Below are positions 1 to 6,263 of a stretch of DNA of 14,136 bases, piece after piece (within the stretch, counting starts at the first letter, position 1; each line of letters begins with the position of its first letter). The stretch is from the NCBI GenBank assembly GCA_018262135.1, contig JAGTSD010000009.1, positions 1 through 14,136 of the forward strand, written 5' to 3'. The translations under genes were made by a program, and so were the position numbers. Origin of the DNA: Pseudomonadota bacterium (GTDB taxonomy: Bacteria > Pseudomonadota > Gammaproteobacteria > Competibacterales > Competibacteraceae). Below the pieces are notes generated by a model. It did no database searches. It saw only the letters and a program-made list of their open reading frames with translations, and was not told the DNA's origin.

Positions 1-116
1 ACTCGCGGCGGATCACCCTCCAGCATCGCCTGATTTATCAGGTTCTGGACGAGGAACACGTCGTCAAGGTCCTGCGAATGTGGACCTACTACGGGTGTTG
101 GTGCATAAATCTATAA
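1..116 (+). CDS. Txe/YoeB-family toxin, 3' end only, C-terminus rewritten by a MITE
   Basis: The reading frame enters from the left edge (first full codon at 3) and ends at TAA 114-116. It shows the C-terminal signature of Txe/YoeB-type RelE-fold toxins: SRRITLQHRLIYQV, then VKVLRMWTYY. Family members are small ribosome-dependent mRNA interferases, usually about 85-90 residues, paired with a Phd/YefM-type antitoxin encoded just upstream, which would lie outside this window. Relatives usually end in WTHYE or WTYYE. Here the residues after WTYY are GCWCINL and stop, because an inserted element begins at base 94. The original last codon and stop (GAA TAA) are still present at 213-218, beyond the element. 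Whether the toxin with seven foreign terminal residues in place of Glu is active cannot be told. The family call is firm for so short a fragment; activity is unknown. Confidence 0.8.
   Translation, partial: SRRITLQHRLIYQVLDEEHVVKVLRMWTYYGCWCINL
85..93. repeat. Left target-site duplication of the MITE
   Basis: CCTACTACG is identical to 205-213 and directly abuts the left terminal inverted repeat. It codes for part of the toxin's Thr-Tyr-Tyr and the first base of the old Glu codon. Confidence 0.85.
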
Positions 117-204
117 TTCATTGATTTCAGAGCATTTGCATATTTGCAAAATCTCGATGTTTCATTTTGAATCAGTGTGTTAGGTTGAATTATGCACCAA
201 CGCC
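94..204. mobile_element. 111-bp MITE with IS903/IS5-like terminal inverted repeats
   Basis: The element is bounded by GGTGTTGGTGCATAA at 94-108 and its inverted copy TTATGCACCAACGCC at 190-204, which match at 14 of 15 positions. It is flanked by a perfect 9-bp direct repeat. It has no room for a transposase and is clearly more AT-rich than the surrounding DNA, so it is a non-autonomous miniature inverted-repeat element. The left end extended to 18 bases (ending AAATC) resembles, from memory, the IS903-type end GGCTTTGTTGAATAAATC at about 14 of 18 positions, and a 9-bp duplication is typical of the IS903 group of the IS5 family. Assignment to that group is inference. An internal small palindrome (TTTGCA 135-140, TGCAAA 145-150) may form a hairpin. 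Confidence 0.85.
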
Positions 205-213
205 CCTACTACG
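205..213. repeat. Right target-site duplication of the MITE
   Basis: CCTACTACG directly abuts the right terminal inverted repeat. Joining base 93 to base 214 gives TGG ACC TAC TAC GAA TAA, which is the expected toxin ending WTYYE-stop. This confirms both the insertion point and the 9-bp length of the duplication. Confidence 0.85.
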
Positions 214-234
214 AATAAATTTTCCCGCCTGCTC

Positions 235-1263
235 CTACCCTATTCGGCTGAGTTCCATCCAGCACTTCAGCACCGGACCCACGCCGACCGGCGCTTGCAA
301 CGGCCGCAGATGCTCGGCGATCAGTTGCTTCTCGACCTGCTGGCGCAAGGCCGACAGCGCCGCCCGGTCCAGCACGCAGCGGCGCGGCGTGTCCGGCTGC
401 GACCGAATCCAGTCGGCCATAGCCCCCGATTCGGTCAACACCCCCTTCCATTCCAGGTCATAACAGGCCCATACAGTAAACCCCGCCGCATCCGACCAGC
501 GCGGCTGACCGGATTCGGTATCAATCAAATTCGGATTGGGGCGCGGAATGCGGTAGCAGAAAAATACCGCGCCCGTCACCGCCGTTGGGTAGGGGCACGG
601 CGGCACCGTGCCCCTACTTGGGGTTGAGGGGCAGACCAACGTCTTCCCGGAAAACACCTTCAGCGGCAACCCGGCCAGTTCAGCGGCCAAGGCCGGATGC
701 TGTTCCATCAGCGCCTGATATTCCAGGCGCAGTTGTTCAACGTCGCTCAGGCTGCCGTCGCACTGTTCGTTCAGTTCCTTCACCGGATCGAACTGATCGT
801 CGGGGGTGAGCAACTGCCGGCCCTCGATCCCCAGAGTCCGGGAAATCACCAGGGTCTTGTCGGTCACCCGCTTGAACAGCCGCAACAACTCGTCCAGTTC
901 ATCCGGCGGCAGGAAGTTCCAGAATTCCACCTGGCCGCGCAACTTCTGTTGTTCCGGGTGATCGGCGACGATGCTGGCTTCGATTTCGGCATTCAGCCGC
1001 CGGTCCACCCGGCCGATGCGTTGCATCAGCCGCACCGGGTTTCCAGTGCAGGTCGTAGTTGATCAACCGCAGCGCGTCTTGCAGGTTCAAGCCTCCGACA
1101 GGACGTCGGTGCTGACCAGCACCCGAACTTCCTCCAGGCCCTCAGCCGCCAGGACGGCGGAACTGACGTCGTTCCTTGTCGCCGATCCAGTAGGCCAGGG
1201 GGTAGTAGATGCCCAGCACGAACAGCGGCTTTTTCTTGTTGAACGCGCGTTCGACGCTATCTC
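235..1263 (-). pseudogene. SF2 (SNF2/RapA-like) helicase, decayed 3' remnant
   Basis: This is a - strand remnant of a large helicase gene. The longest open part, 1035 to 235, reads RLMQRIGRVDRRLN (helicase motif VI) followed by a long C-terminal region. Just upstream, in two other frames, are VLVSTDVLSE (motif V) and NLQDALRLINYDLHW. They are separated by a missing G in a GGG run near 1090-1093, which creates a TGA, and by an extra A (TTT on the + strand) at about 1040-1042; the two indels restore the frame. Farther upstream, 1263 to about 1160 reads FNKKKPLFVLGIYYPLAYWIGDK, joined after GDK directly to the motif V segment, so the part normally between them is missing. The N-terminal helicase half is absent, and the remnant starts immediately after the stop of the acyltransferase gene. 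A palindromic repeat is inserted at about 575-645. Such helicases often occur in defence or restriction loci, but no partner is here. It is not expected to be functional. Homopolymer sequencing error could explain the indels but not the truncation. Confidence 0.75.
589..617. repeat. Palindromic repeat (perfect 12-bp arms) inside the helicase remnant
   Basis: GTAGGGGCACGG at 589-600 and its exact reverse complement CCGTGCCCCTAC at 606-617 flank a 5-base loop (CGGCA). The flank TTGGGGTTGAGGGG continues to about 631. Read on the - strand it encodes a Pro/Thr-rich segment (STPSRGTVPPCPYPT) that interrupts what looks like a continuous sequence from LPLKVFSGK to AVFFCYRIPRP, without breaking the frame. 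A related but diverged copy pair lies in the GT2 gene at 2847-2910, which marks it as a dispersed palindromic element. Confidence 0.8.
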
Positions 1264-1839
1264 TTATAACGGTCGGGCGGGTATCCCAACGACTACCGCG
1301 CCCGGCGCGACATCGCGGGTCACGACTGCATTCGCGCCAATCACGGCGCCGTCGCCGATGGTGACGCCGGGCAGCACCATGACCCCACGAGCGATCCACA
1401 CGTTGCGTCCGATCCGGATCGGCGCGGCGTCATGCCCGGAACGGCGGATGGCCTGGTCTTCGCCGAAGCGGTGATTGGCGTCGCGCAGACTGGCGTATTC
1501 GCCGATCAGGGTCCCGGCTCCTATCACGATCTCCTGGAACGCTACGATGTGGACGCCCCGCGACATCACCACGTCGTCGCCGATGACGATTCGGCCCGGC
1601 TCCTGGGTTTCCAGATACAGGCCGGGATAGAGGAACAGGTTTTTCCCCACCTCGACGCGGCCCGCGCCGCGCACCTCCGCCACCCCCATGATCACGACCG
1701 AGGGGTCCACCAGCCCGGTGATGCTGGCGCGCAGCCGGGCGTGCGCCCACACCCGTCGCCCGGATTCGCCCACGGTCGCCGCCAGTTTGGCCAGCGGCGT
1801 CAAGACTCCAACCAGTAGTCGTTTCGCCAGTCCACTCAT
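1264..1839 (-). CDS. Hexapeptide-repeat (left-handed beta-helix) acyltransferase
   Basis: A protein of 191 residues of the WcaF/NodL/LacA-like O-acetyltransferase type. The second half carries typical hexapeptide repeats (IGRNVWIARGVMVLPGVTIGDGAVIGANAVVTRDVAPG) and ends in the family's VVVGIPAR motif. DANHRF places a likely catalytic histidine at about residue 123. These enzymes transfer an acetyl or similar acyl group from acyl-CoA to a sugar hydroxyl; as last gene of the polysaccharide operon it probably decorates the exopolysaccharide or its precursor. It starts 13 bases after the GT2 stop with a strong GGAGG site. The protein ends early, at GIPARPL, exactly where the decayed helicase sequence begins, so its last few residues may have been replaced when the helicase remnant joined. 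The acyl donor and sugar acceptor cannot be read from sequence. Confidence 0.85.
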   Translation of the reverse strand: MSGLAKRLLVGVLTPLAKLAATVGESGRRVWAHARLRASITGLVDPSVVIMGVAEVRGAGRVEVGKNLFLYPGLYLETQEPGRIVIGDDVVMSRGVHIVAFQEIVIGAGTLIGEYASLRDANHRFGEDQAIRRSGHDAAPIRIGRNVWIARGVMVLPGVTIGDGAVIGANAVVTRDVAPGAVVVGIPARPL

Positions 1840-1845
1840 CGCCTG

Positions 1846-1850
1846 CCTCC
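1846..1850 (-). promoter_or_regulatory. Ribosome binding site of the acyltransferase gene
   Basis: CCTCC on the + strand, so GGAGG on the coding strand, six bases before the ATG at 1839. It is one of the clearest Shine-Dalgarno sites in the window and fixes the start of the acyltransferase. Confidence 0.7.
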
Positions 1851-1852
1851 GC

Positions 1853-2938
1853 TCACTTGTACTCGATCAGGCCGCGCCGCCGGCCCCGCCAGCGATCCCG
1901 GTAATAGCCGAGCTGGCCGACCAGAATCGGAATCTGCTGCACGTGGGAATGGAGGCCGTACAGGAACCGGGTCAGCGGATCGCGGCTTTTCCAGCCCACC
2001 TTGAGCGCGGTGCGAACCGCCAGCGCCAGCCATAGCCCGACCACCAGCAGTGGGATGATCGCTGAACCGAGCAGCGCGCCGCCGACGCCCAGCACCAGCG
2101 TCAGCAGCAACACGCCGCCACGAATCAGATTGCGCCGGGCATCGGCTTCCCACAACGGGGTCGCCGTGCCGCGAAACCGCGCCGCCACCTCGGCGTAGGC
2201 GTGGCCGGCCCGCACCGCCCGCCGCCAGTATTGCTGCCAGCGGGTCATCGCCAGATCGTGACCGGTCATGGGGCGATCCACGTGCAGGATTTGATAGCCG
2301 CGCGCCCGCAGCCGCTGGCACAGTTCCGGCTCCTCGCCAGCGATCAGGCTGGCGTCGAATCCATCCACTTCAACCAGAGCTTCACGCCGCATCAGAGCGT
2401 CGCCGCCGCAGAACTCGGTGATTCCCGGCGGGTAAATCCAGTCCAGGTCCAGCACCCGGTTGTACAGCGAAGCGTCTGTGCTGATCTCCCGGCGATGGCC
2501 CCAGACCACGCCCACCTTCGGGTTCTGGAATTCAGGCAGCGAATCGGCCACGAACCGGGGATGCAGGATCGTATCGCCGTCCAGAAACAGCACGAACGGC
2601 GCTTGCGCCACCCGCCAGCCCGCGTTGCGGCCGGTCGCCGCCGAGGGCCGTTCCGGCCGCACCGTCAACACCTGCGCGCCCAGCGCTGTCGCCCGCTCCG
2701 GACTGCCGTCGGTGGAGGCCGAATCCACGTAGATCAACTCGACCGGCCCGCCGGGATCGGCCATCGCCCGCACCGATTCCAGACAGCGCACCAGCCGCTC
2801 GCCCTCGTTGCGGCCAATCACCACCACCGACAAGACGGGGGATGAAGTACGGGCACGGCGGCGCCGTGCCTCTACCTCGCTGTGGATGGGCACGGTGCCG
2901 CCGTGCTCATACTCGGGGGTGAGGGGTGCATCACTCAT
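1853..2938 (-). CDS. Family 2 (GT-A fold) glycosyltransferase, membrane-associated
   Basis: 361 residues. The GT2 domain begins at SVVVIGRNEGERL (about residue 36) and contains IYVDSASTDGS, the DGD metal/nucleotide-sugar motif at residues 120-122 (FLDGDT), GGDALMRREAL, and the acidic GEE at about 201-203 that often holds the catalytic base. Two hydrophobic segments follow (about 260-305), so the C-terminus is probably membrane-bound. It likely adds a sugar from a nucleotide donor during polysaccharide assembly at the inner membrane. The start overlaps the end of the upstream GT4 gene (ATGAGTGA, 8 bases) and has GGAGG at 2949-2945. The N-terminus is odd: between MSDAP and VLSVVVIG lie about 29 residues, rich in charged amino acids, encoded by a double palindromic repeat. 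Without them the protein would start as a normal GT2. Sugar specificity is unknown. Confidence 0.9.
   Translation of the reverse strand: MSDAPLTPEYEHGGTVPIHSEVEARRRRARTSSPVLSVVVIGRNEGERLVRCLESVRAMADPGGPVELIYVDSASTDGSPERATALGAQVLTVRPERPSAATGRNAGWRVAQAPFVLFLDGDTILHPRFVADSLPEFQNPKVGVVWGHRREISTDASLYNRVLDLDWIYPPGITEFCGGDALMRREALVEVDGFDASLIAGEEPELCQRLRARGYQILHVDRPMTGHDLAMTRWQQYWRRAVRAGHAYAEVAARFRGTATPLWEADARRNLIRGGVLLLTLVLGVGGALLGSAIIPLLVVGLWLALAVRTALKVGWKSRDPLTRFLYGLHSHVQQIPILVGQLGYYRDRWRGRRRGLIEYK
2847..2875. repeat. Palindromic repeat, hairpin A in the GT2 N-terminus
   Basis: GTACGGGCACGGC (2847-2859) and GCCGTGCCTCTAC (2863-2875) pair at 11 of 13 positions. It is a diverged copy of the perfect hairpin at 589-617, with the same GGGCACGGCGGC core. 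It lies in frame within residues about 20-31 of the glycosyltransferase. Confidence 0.75.
2886..2910. repeat. Palindromic repeat, hairpin B in the GT2 N-terminus
   Basis: ATGGGCACGG (2886-2895) and CCGTGCTCAT (2901-2910) pair at 9 of 10 positions around TGCCG. The flank ACTCGGGGGTGAGGGG to about 2926 matches the flank ACTTGGGGTTGAGGGG beside the hairpin at 589-617, so flank and hairpin form one repeat unit. With hairpin A only 10 bases away, the two form a paired unit like a BIME. Confidence 0.75.
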
Positions 2939-3992
2939 CTTCCACCTCCGCCAGCAGGCGTTCGTAATCGCTCAGGCGTTCGGTCTGGGAAAAGCGGGTG
3001 GCCAGCGCCCGGTCGCCGCCCGCAACCCAGCGGTTCAACACCTCCGCCGGCGCATCGTGCAACTCCCGCAAGCGGGCCGCCAGCGCCTCGGCGTCATCCG
3101 CCCGGAACCGGCCGCCGGATACGCCTTCCTCCACCAGCAGCGCGGTCCCGCCGCTGCCGGGAACCAGCACCGGCACGCCCGCCGCCATCGCTTCCAGAAT
3201 CGCCAGCCCGAACGGCTCGCTCGGACACAGGTGCAGCAGCAGATCGGCAGCGGCCAGTTCTTCCGCCACCGCTTCGGTAAAGCCGAGGAAGTGGACGTTG
3301 GGATGCCGTTCGGCGGCGCGGGCGCGCAGCTTCTCCAAATCCCAGCCGGAACCGAGGATGCGGAACGACAGCGCGCCCAGTTTCGAATGGCGGTCGAGCG
3401 CGTCGAGCAGCAAATCCACCCGCTTGATCGGATCAATGCGCGACACGATCACGACGTTGCGCACGCCGGCGGACGCGAATGGAAGCCGGCGCGGCGCGCT
3501 CCGCACCCGCTCGTCGGTCAGGAAATTCTCGATCACCCAGATTTTGCCGGGCGCGGCCCCATTGGCGATCAACCGCTCGCGCACGAAGCCGGACACCGCC
3601 ACCAGCTTCACAGCCGTGGGATTGAGCAGGCGCTTGCGGCCATAGCTCAGCCGCTCGTCGGTCCCGCCGTGCACCAGATGCAGATGAACGGATTTGCGCC
3701 GATACCAGACGTTCAGGGCCAGAAAGGCCAGCGAATGCACCACGCCGGTTGCGACGAACGCCAGCCGCCGATGCCGGGCCAGCCAGGGCCGCAGGCGTAA
3801 GGCAAATTCGCGGGGATTGGCGAACGGCTCGCCGGGAATGCCCAGCCGGGCGGCTTCGGCCAGCGCCGGCCCCGGCGGCGCCAGCAGCACCGGGTCGAAG
3901 CGGTCGCGCAGCCCTTGCAGAGTCGCCAGCGCCATCCGTTCGGTGCCGTACAGATTGCCGCTGTGCAAGGCGTAAACCAGAGGAATGGTCAT
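2931..3992 (-). CDS. Family 4 (GT-B fold) glycosyltransferase
   Basis: 353 residues, the usual length for a GT4 retaining glycosyltransferase. The N-terminal half has YALHSGNLYGTERM (acceptor-side glycine loop) and HLVHGGTDERLSYGRK. The C-terminal half has VVIVSRIDPIKRVDLLLDA (donor-side lysine region) and SEPFGLAILEAMAAG, whose E259 and E267 form the EX7E motif that binds the nucleotide sugar. It probably builds the repeat unit of the exopolysaccharide on the cytoplasmic side of the inner membrane. It lies 39 bases after the wzc-like gene and overlaps the next glycosyltransferase by 8 bases. The Shine-Dalgarno sequence before its ATG is poor. The sugar it transfers cannot be told. Confidence 0.9.
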   Translation of the reverse strand: MTIPLVYALHSGNLYGTERMALATLQGLRDRFDPVLLAPPGPALAEAARLGIPGEPFANPREFALRLRPWLARHRRLAFVATGVVHSLAFLALNVWYRRKSVHLHLVHGGTDERLSYGRKRLLNPTAVKLVAVSGFVRERLIANGAAPGKIWVIENFLTDERVRSAPRRLPFASAGVRNVVIVSRIDPIKRVDLLLDALDRHSKLGALSFRILGSGWDLEKLRARAAERHPNVHFLGFTEAVAEELAAADLLLHLCPSEPFGLAILEAMAAGVPVLVPGSGGTALLVEEGVSGGRFRADDAEALAARLRELHDAPAEVLNRWVAGGDRALATRFSQTERLSDYERLLAEVEDE

Positions 3993-4031
3993 AACAGTAT
4001 TTTTGGACTTATTGGGTAAGCGTGGTTGAAA

Positions 4032-6263
4032 TCAGGCGGTGGACGAGGGCGGCGCGGGCTTGCGCCTGAACCAGCGCCAGGCCCGACGCCAGCGCGAAGC
4101 CTTCTCCGCATCCGCGCCAGTCGCAGCGGTTTCAGGCGCTGATTGACCCCGGTCGAGATGCGCCTGGAGCAGTTGACGGGCGGCGGCTTCGCTATCCGCG
4201 TACTTCTGTACCGTAGCCGCGTAGTGGCCACCCTGGTAGACCTTCAGGCGGTTGACGATCACCCCGAAGACCCGGGGATCCGCTTTCTCCAGCAAACGGG
4301 CCGCCTGCTGGATTTCGTCCGGCCGGGTCAGCCGGGCGCTGACCAGCAGCAGCATGACATCGGCGTAACGGGCCAGAAACTCGGTATCGCCTGACAGCAA
4401 CACCGGCGGCGTATCCAGCAGGATCACATCGTAGCGTTCCAGCAGGGGATCGAGGGTTGGCGGAAACCGGTCGTAAAATGGCAGGTGGCGTTGCACCGCC
4501 AGCCCGACCGGAATGCGGTCCGGCAGCAAGCCCTGGGCGGGGACGATGACCTGGTCCAGCGTGGCCGCGCCGTTCAACAAATCAATCAGACCCGGCGCCA
4601 GCGGCTTCGCCAGGTAACGCGGGTCAGGTTTCAGCGCGTTGGCCTCGACCGCGATCACCCGCAGACCATCGAGCGCGAATTCCCGGGCCAGGTCCAGCAC
4701 CAGATCGGTGACGCCGCTGCCGGCCTTGACCGCCGTCAGCGCAATGCGGTGAGCGCCATGCTGGCGTTCCTCCCGGCTCAGCGCCAGCACCAGCCGCCGC
4801 ATCTGATCGCCCCAGACCAGCCGGTTCCCCGCCTCCTGCTTATCGAGCAGGGCGGCGACCGGCGCGAAGCCGAGCAGGCGATGCACCTGGGCGGCGGTCT
4901 TGATGCGCTTGTCCAGCAGGTCCAGCCCAATCGGCACGATCAGACCCAGGCCAATCGCCGCCGCCAGCGCCAGCGCCACCAGCTTCTTCGGCCCGCCGCC
5001 AATGGGATAGTCGGGCGGCAACGCCGCCGACTGGATGCGCAGGAATCCCGGCGCATCGGCTTCCAGGGTCAGAAAATCAATGCGCTCGTTCAGCGCGTCC
5101 AACTGCGTGCGGATCCGCTTGAGGTCCTGGGCCAGCGCCAGACCCTCGTTGTAGTTGCCGATGAACCAACTGGCGCGTTCCTGGACTTTCTGCTGTTCCG
5201 CCGCCAGGGTCTGTTCGATCTGGCGGGCTTCGCGCACCGCCGTGCGCCGCTGCTCCAGCAACTGGTTGCGGGTATTCGTGGTCAGCGTCTCGGCGTAGAC
5301 CCGGACATCTTCGTCCAGGTCCTTCAGCTTGCGTTCGGCCACGGCGCGCAATGGATGTTGCGGCGACAACCCGCTGATTTCGTTGAGCAGATCGCCCCGC
5401 TTGGCCCACAGGTGATACTTGAGGCTGTTGAGGCCGCTGTCGTTAGCCACGATTTGCGCGACCGCCGCATCCAGCGCTGTCTTCGATGCCTGCCCCTTGC
5501 CGGGATCGTAGGCGTCGAACGCCGCCTGCACTTCGGCCAGCTTGCGCCGGGCCGCGTTCAGCGCGACGCCGCTTTCCTGCAACAGGCGCTCGTAGGGATT
5601 GTTCTGGGCGCCTTCGTCGAAGGCGGCCACGCCCAGTTGCTCCCCCAGTTCGCCGCGGCGCCGGGCTTTTTCCCCGGCTTGCCCGGCGAGTTCGGTTTGG
5701 CGGGTCCGCAGGTCCGCCAGCCGTTCGTCGCTGCCGTACAAGTCCTCTTTCTTGACGGTCTCCAGGAAGACGCGCAGATAGGTATTGAGCGTTTCCGCCA
5801 ACCCCACGGCCTGGCCGCCGCCGAGCGTCACGCCGATCAGATAGGTATTCTTGATGGCGCGGGCGCTGACCGCGGTCCGCAACCGCAAGGCCGCCCGGTG
5901 CTCGCTGACGCCCGGCGGCTGCCACATCGCCCGGTAATCGCCCAACTGGCGCAAGGCTTCCAGCGCGATGTCGTGCCGGTTGAGGTTGCGGACCTGCTGC
6001 TCGACGTATTGCAGGTATTGGGTGTTGGACTGGAATTCCAGTTCCTGGTCGCTCTTGAGCACCTTGGCGAAGCGGGGCGCGACGTAGATCGCCGCGTTCA
6101 CTTCGTAGGCATAGCCCGGCGCCTTGTACCAGGCCAGCGGCGCTCCCACCGCCGCCACCATCAGCACGATGGCCAGCGCCAGCCACTTGCGCTCGCGCAG
6201 GCTGACCAGCGGCATGAACGCGCCGCTGGGCGGTAACGGTGGCGCCGGGGCTGGATCGCTCAT
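4032..6263 (-). CDS. Wzc/GumC-like polysaccharide chain-length protein with degenerate BY-kinase domain
   Basis: 743 residues with the layout of a polysaccharide co-polymerase fused to a bacterial tyrosine kinase domain. There are two membrane segments (about 28-47 and 428-450), a long coiled-coil periplasmic region between them (about 170-400), and a cytoplasmic P-loop-like domain from about 500. Walker B is intact (VILLDTPPVL, D617) and the GLIDLLNG segment is present. However, Walker A reads TAVKAGSGVTD (510-520), with Val where the GK[S/T] lysine should be, and Walker A' reads VIAVEANALKPDP instead of the usual DxDxR-type motif. The C-terminus has only a few tyrosines (KVYQGGHYAA, QKYAD). 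The protein should still control chain length and couple to the Wza-like exporter, but kinase activity is doubtful. The start overlaps the stop of the wza-like gene in ATGA. Confidence 0.9.
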   Translation of the reverse strand: MSDPAPAPPLPPSGAFMPLVSLRERKWLALAIVLMVAAVGAPLAWYKAPGYAYEVNAAIYVAPRFAKVLKSDQELEFQSNTQYLQYVEQQVRNLNRHDIALEALRQLGDYRAMWQPPGVSEHRAALRLRTAVSARAIKNTYLIGVTLGGGQAVGLAETLNTYLRVFLETVKKEDLYGSDERLADLRTRQTELAGQAGEKARRRGELGEQLGVAAFDEGAQNNPYERLLQESGVALNAARRKLAEVQAAFDAYDPGKGQASKTALDAAVAQIVANDSGLNSLKYHLWAKRGDLLNEISGLSPQHPLRAVAERKLKDLDEDVRVYAETLTTNTRNQLLEQRRTAVREARQIEQTLAAEQQKVQERASWFIGNYNEGLALAQDLKRIRTQLDALNERIDFLTLEADAPGFLRIQSAALPPDYPIGGGPKKLVALALAAAIGLGLIVPIGLDLLDKRIKTAAQVHRLLGFAPVAALLDKQEAGNRLVWGDQMRRLVLALSREERQHGAHRIALTAVKAGSGVTDLVLDLAREFALDGLRVIAVEANALKPDPRYLAKPLAPGLIDLLNGAATLDQVIVPAQGLLPDRIPVGLAVQRHLPFYDRFPPTLDPLLERYDVILLDTPPVLLSGDTEFLARYADVMLLLVSARLTRPDEIQQAARLLEKADPRVFGVIVNRLKVYQGGHYAATVQKYADSEAAARQLLQAHLDRGQSAPETAATGADAEKASRWRRAWRWFRRKPAPPSSTA

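Noticed and set aside
589..617. Rho-independent terminator for the EPS operon
   Set aside because: The hairpin lacks a following T-run on either strand, lies inside the helicase remnant about 650 bases past the acyltransferase stop, and recurs inside the GT2 gene, so it is better explained as a dispersed repeat.
1..1263. Active defence island (toxin plus helicase)
   Set aside because: The toxin is cut by the window and altered by a MITE, and the helicase is truncated, deleted and frame-broken; no nuclease or methylase partner is visible.
4485..6236. 583-residue open frame on the + strand opposite the wzc-like gene
   Set aside because: Shadow frame with Gln/Arg-rich composition and no domain; the - strand protein has clear Wzz and kinase-like regions and operon overlaps.
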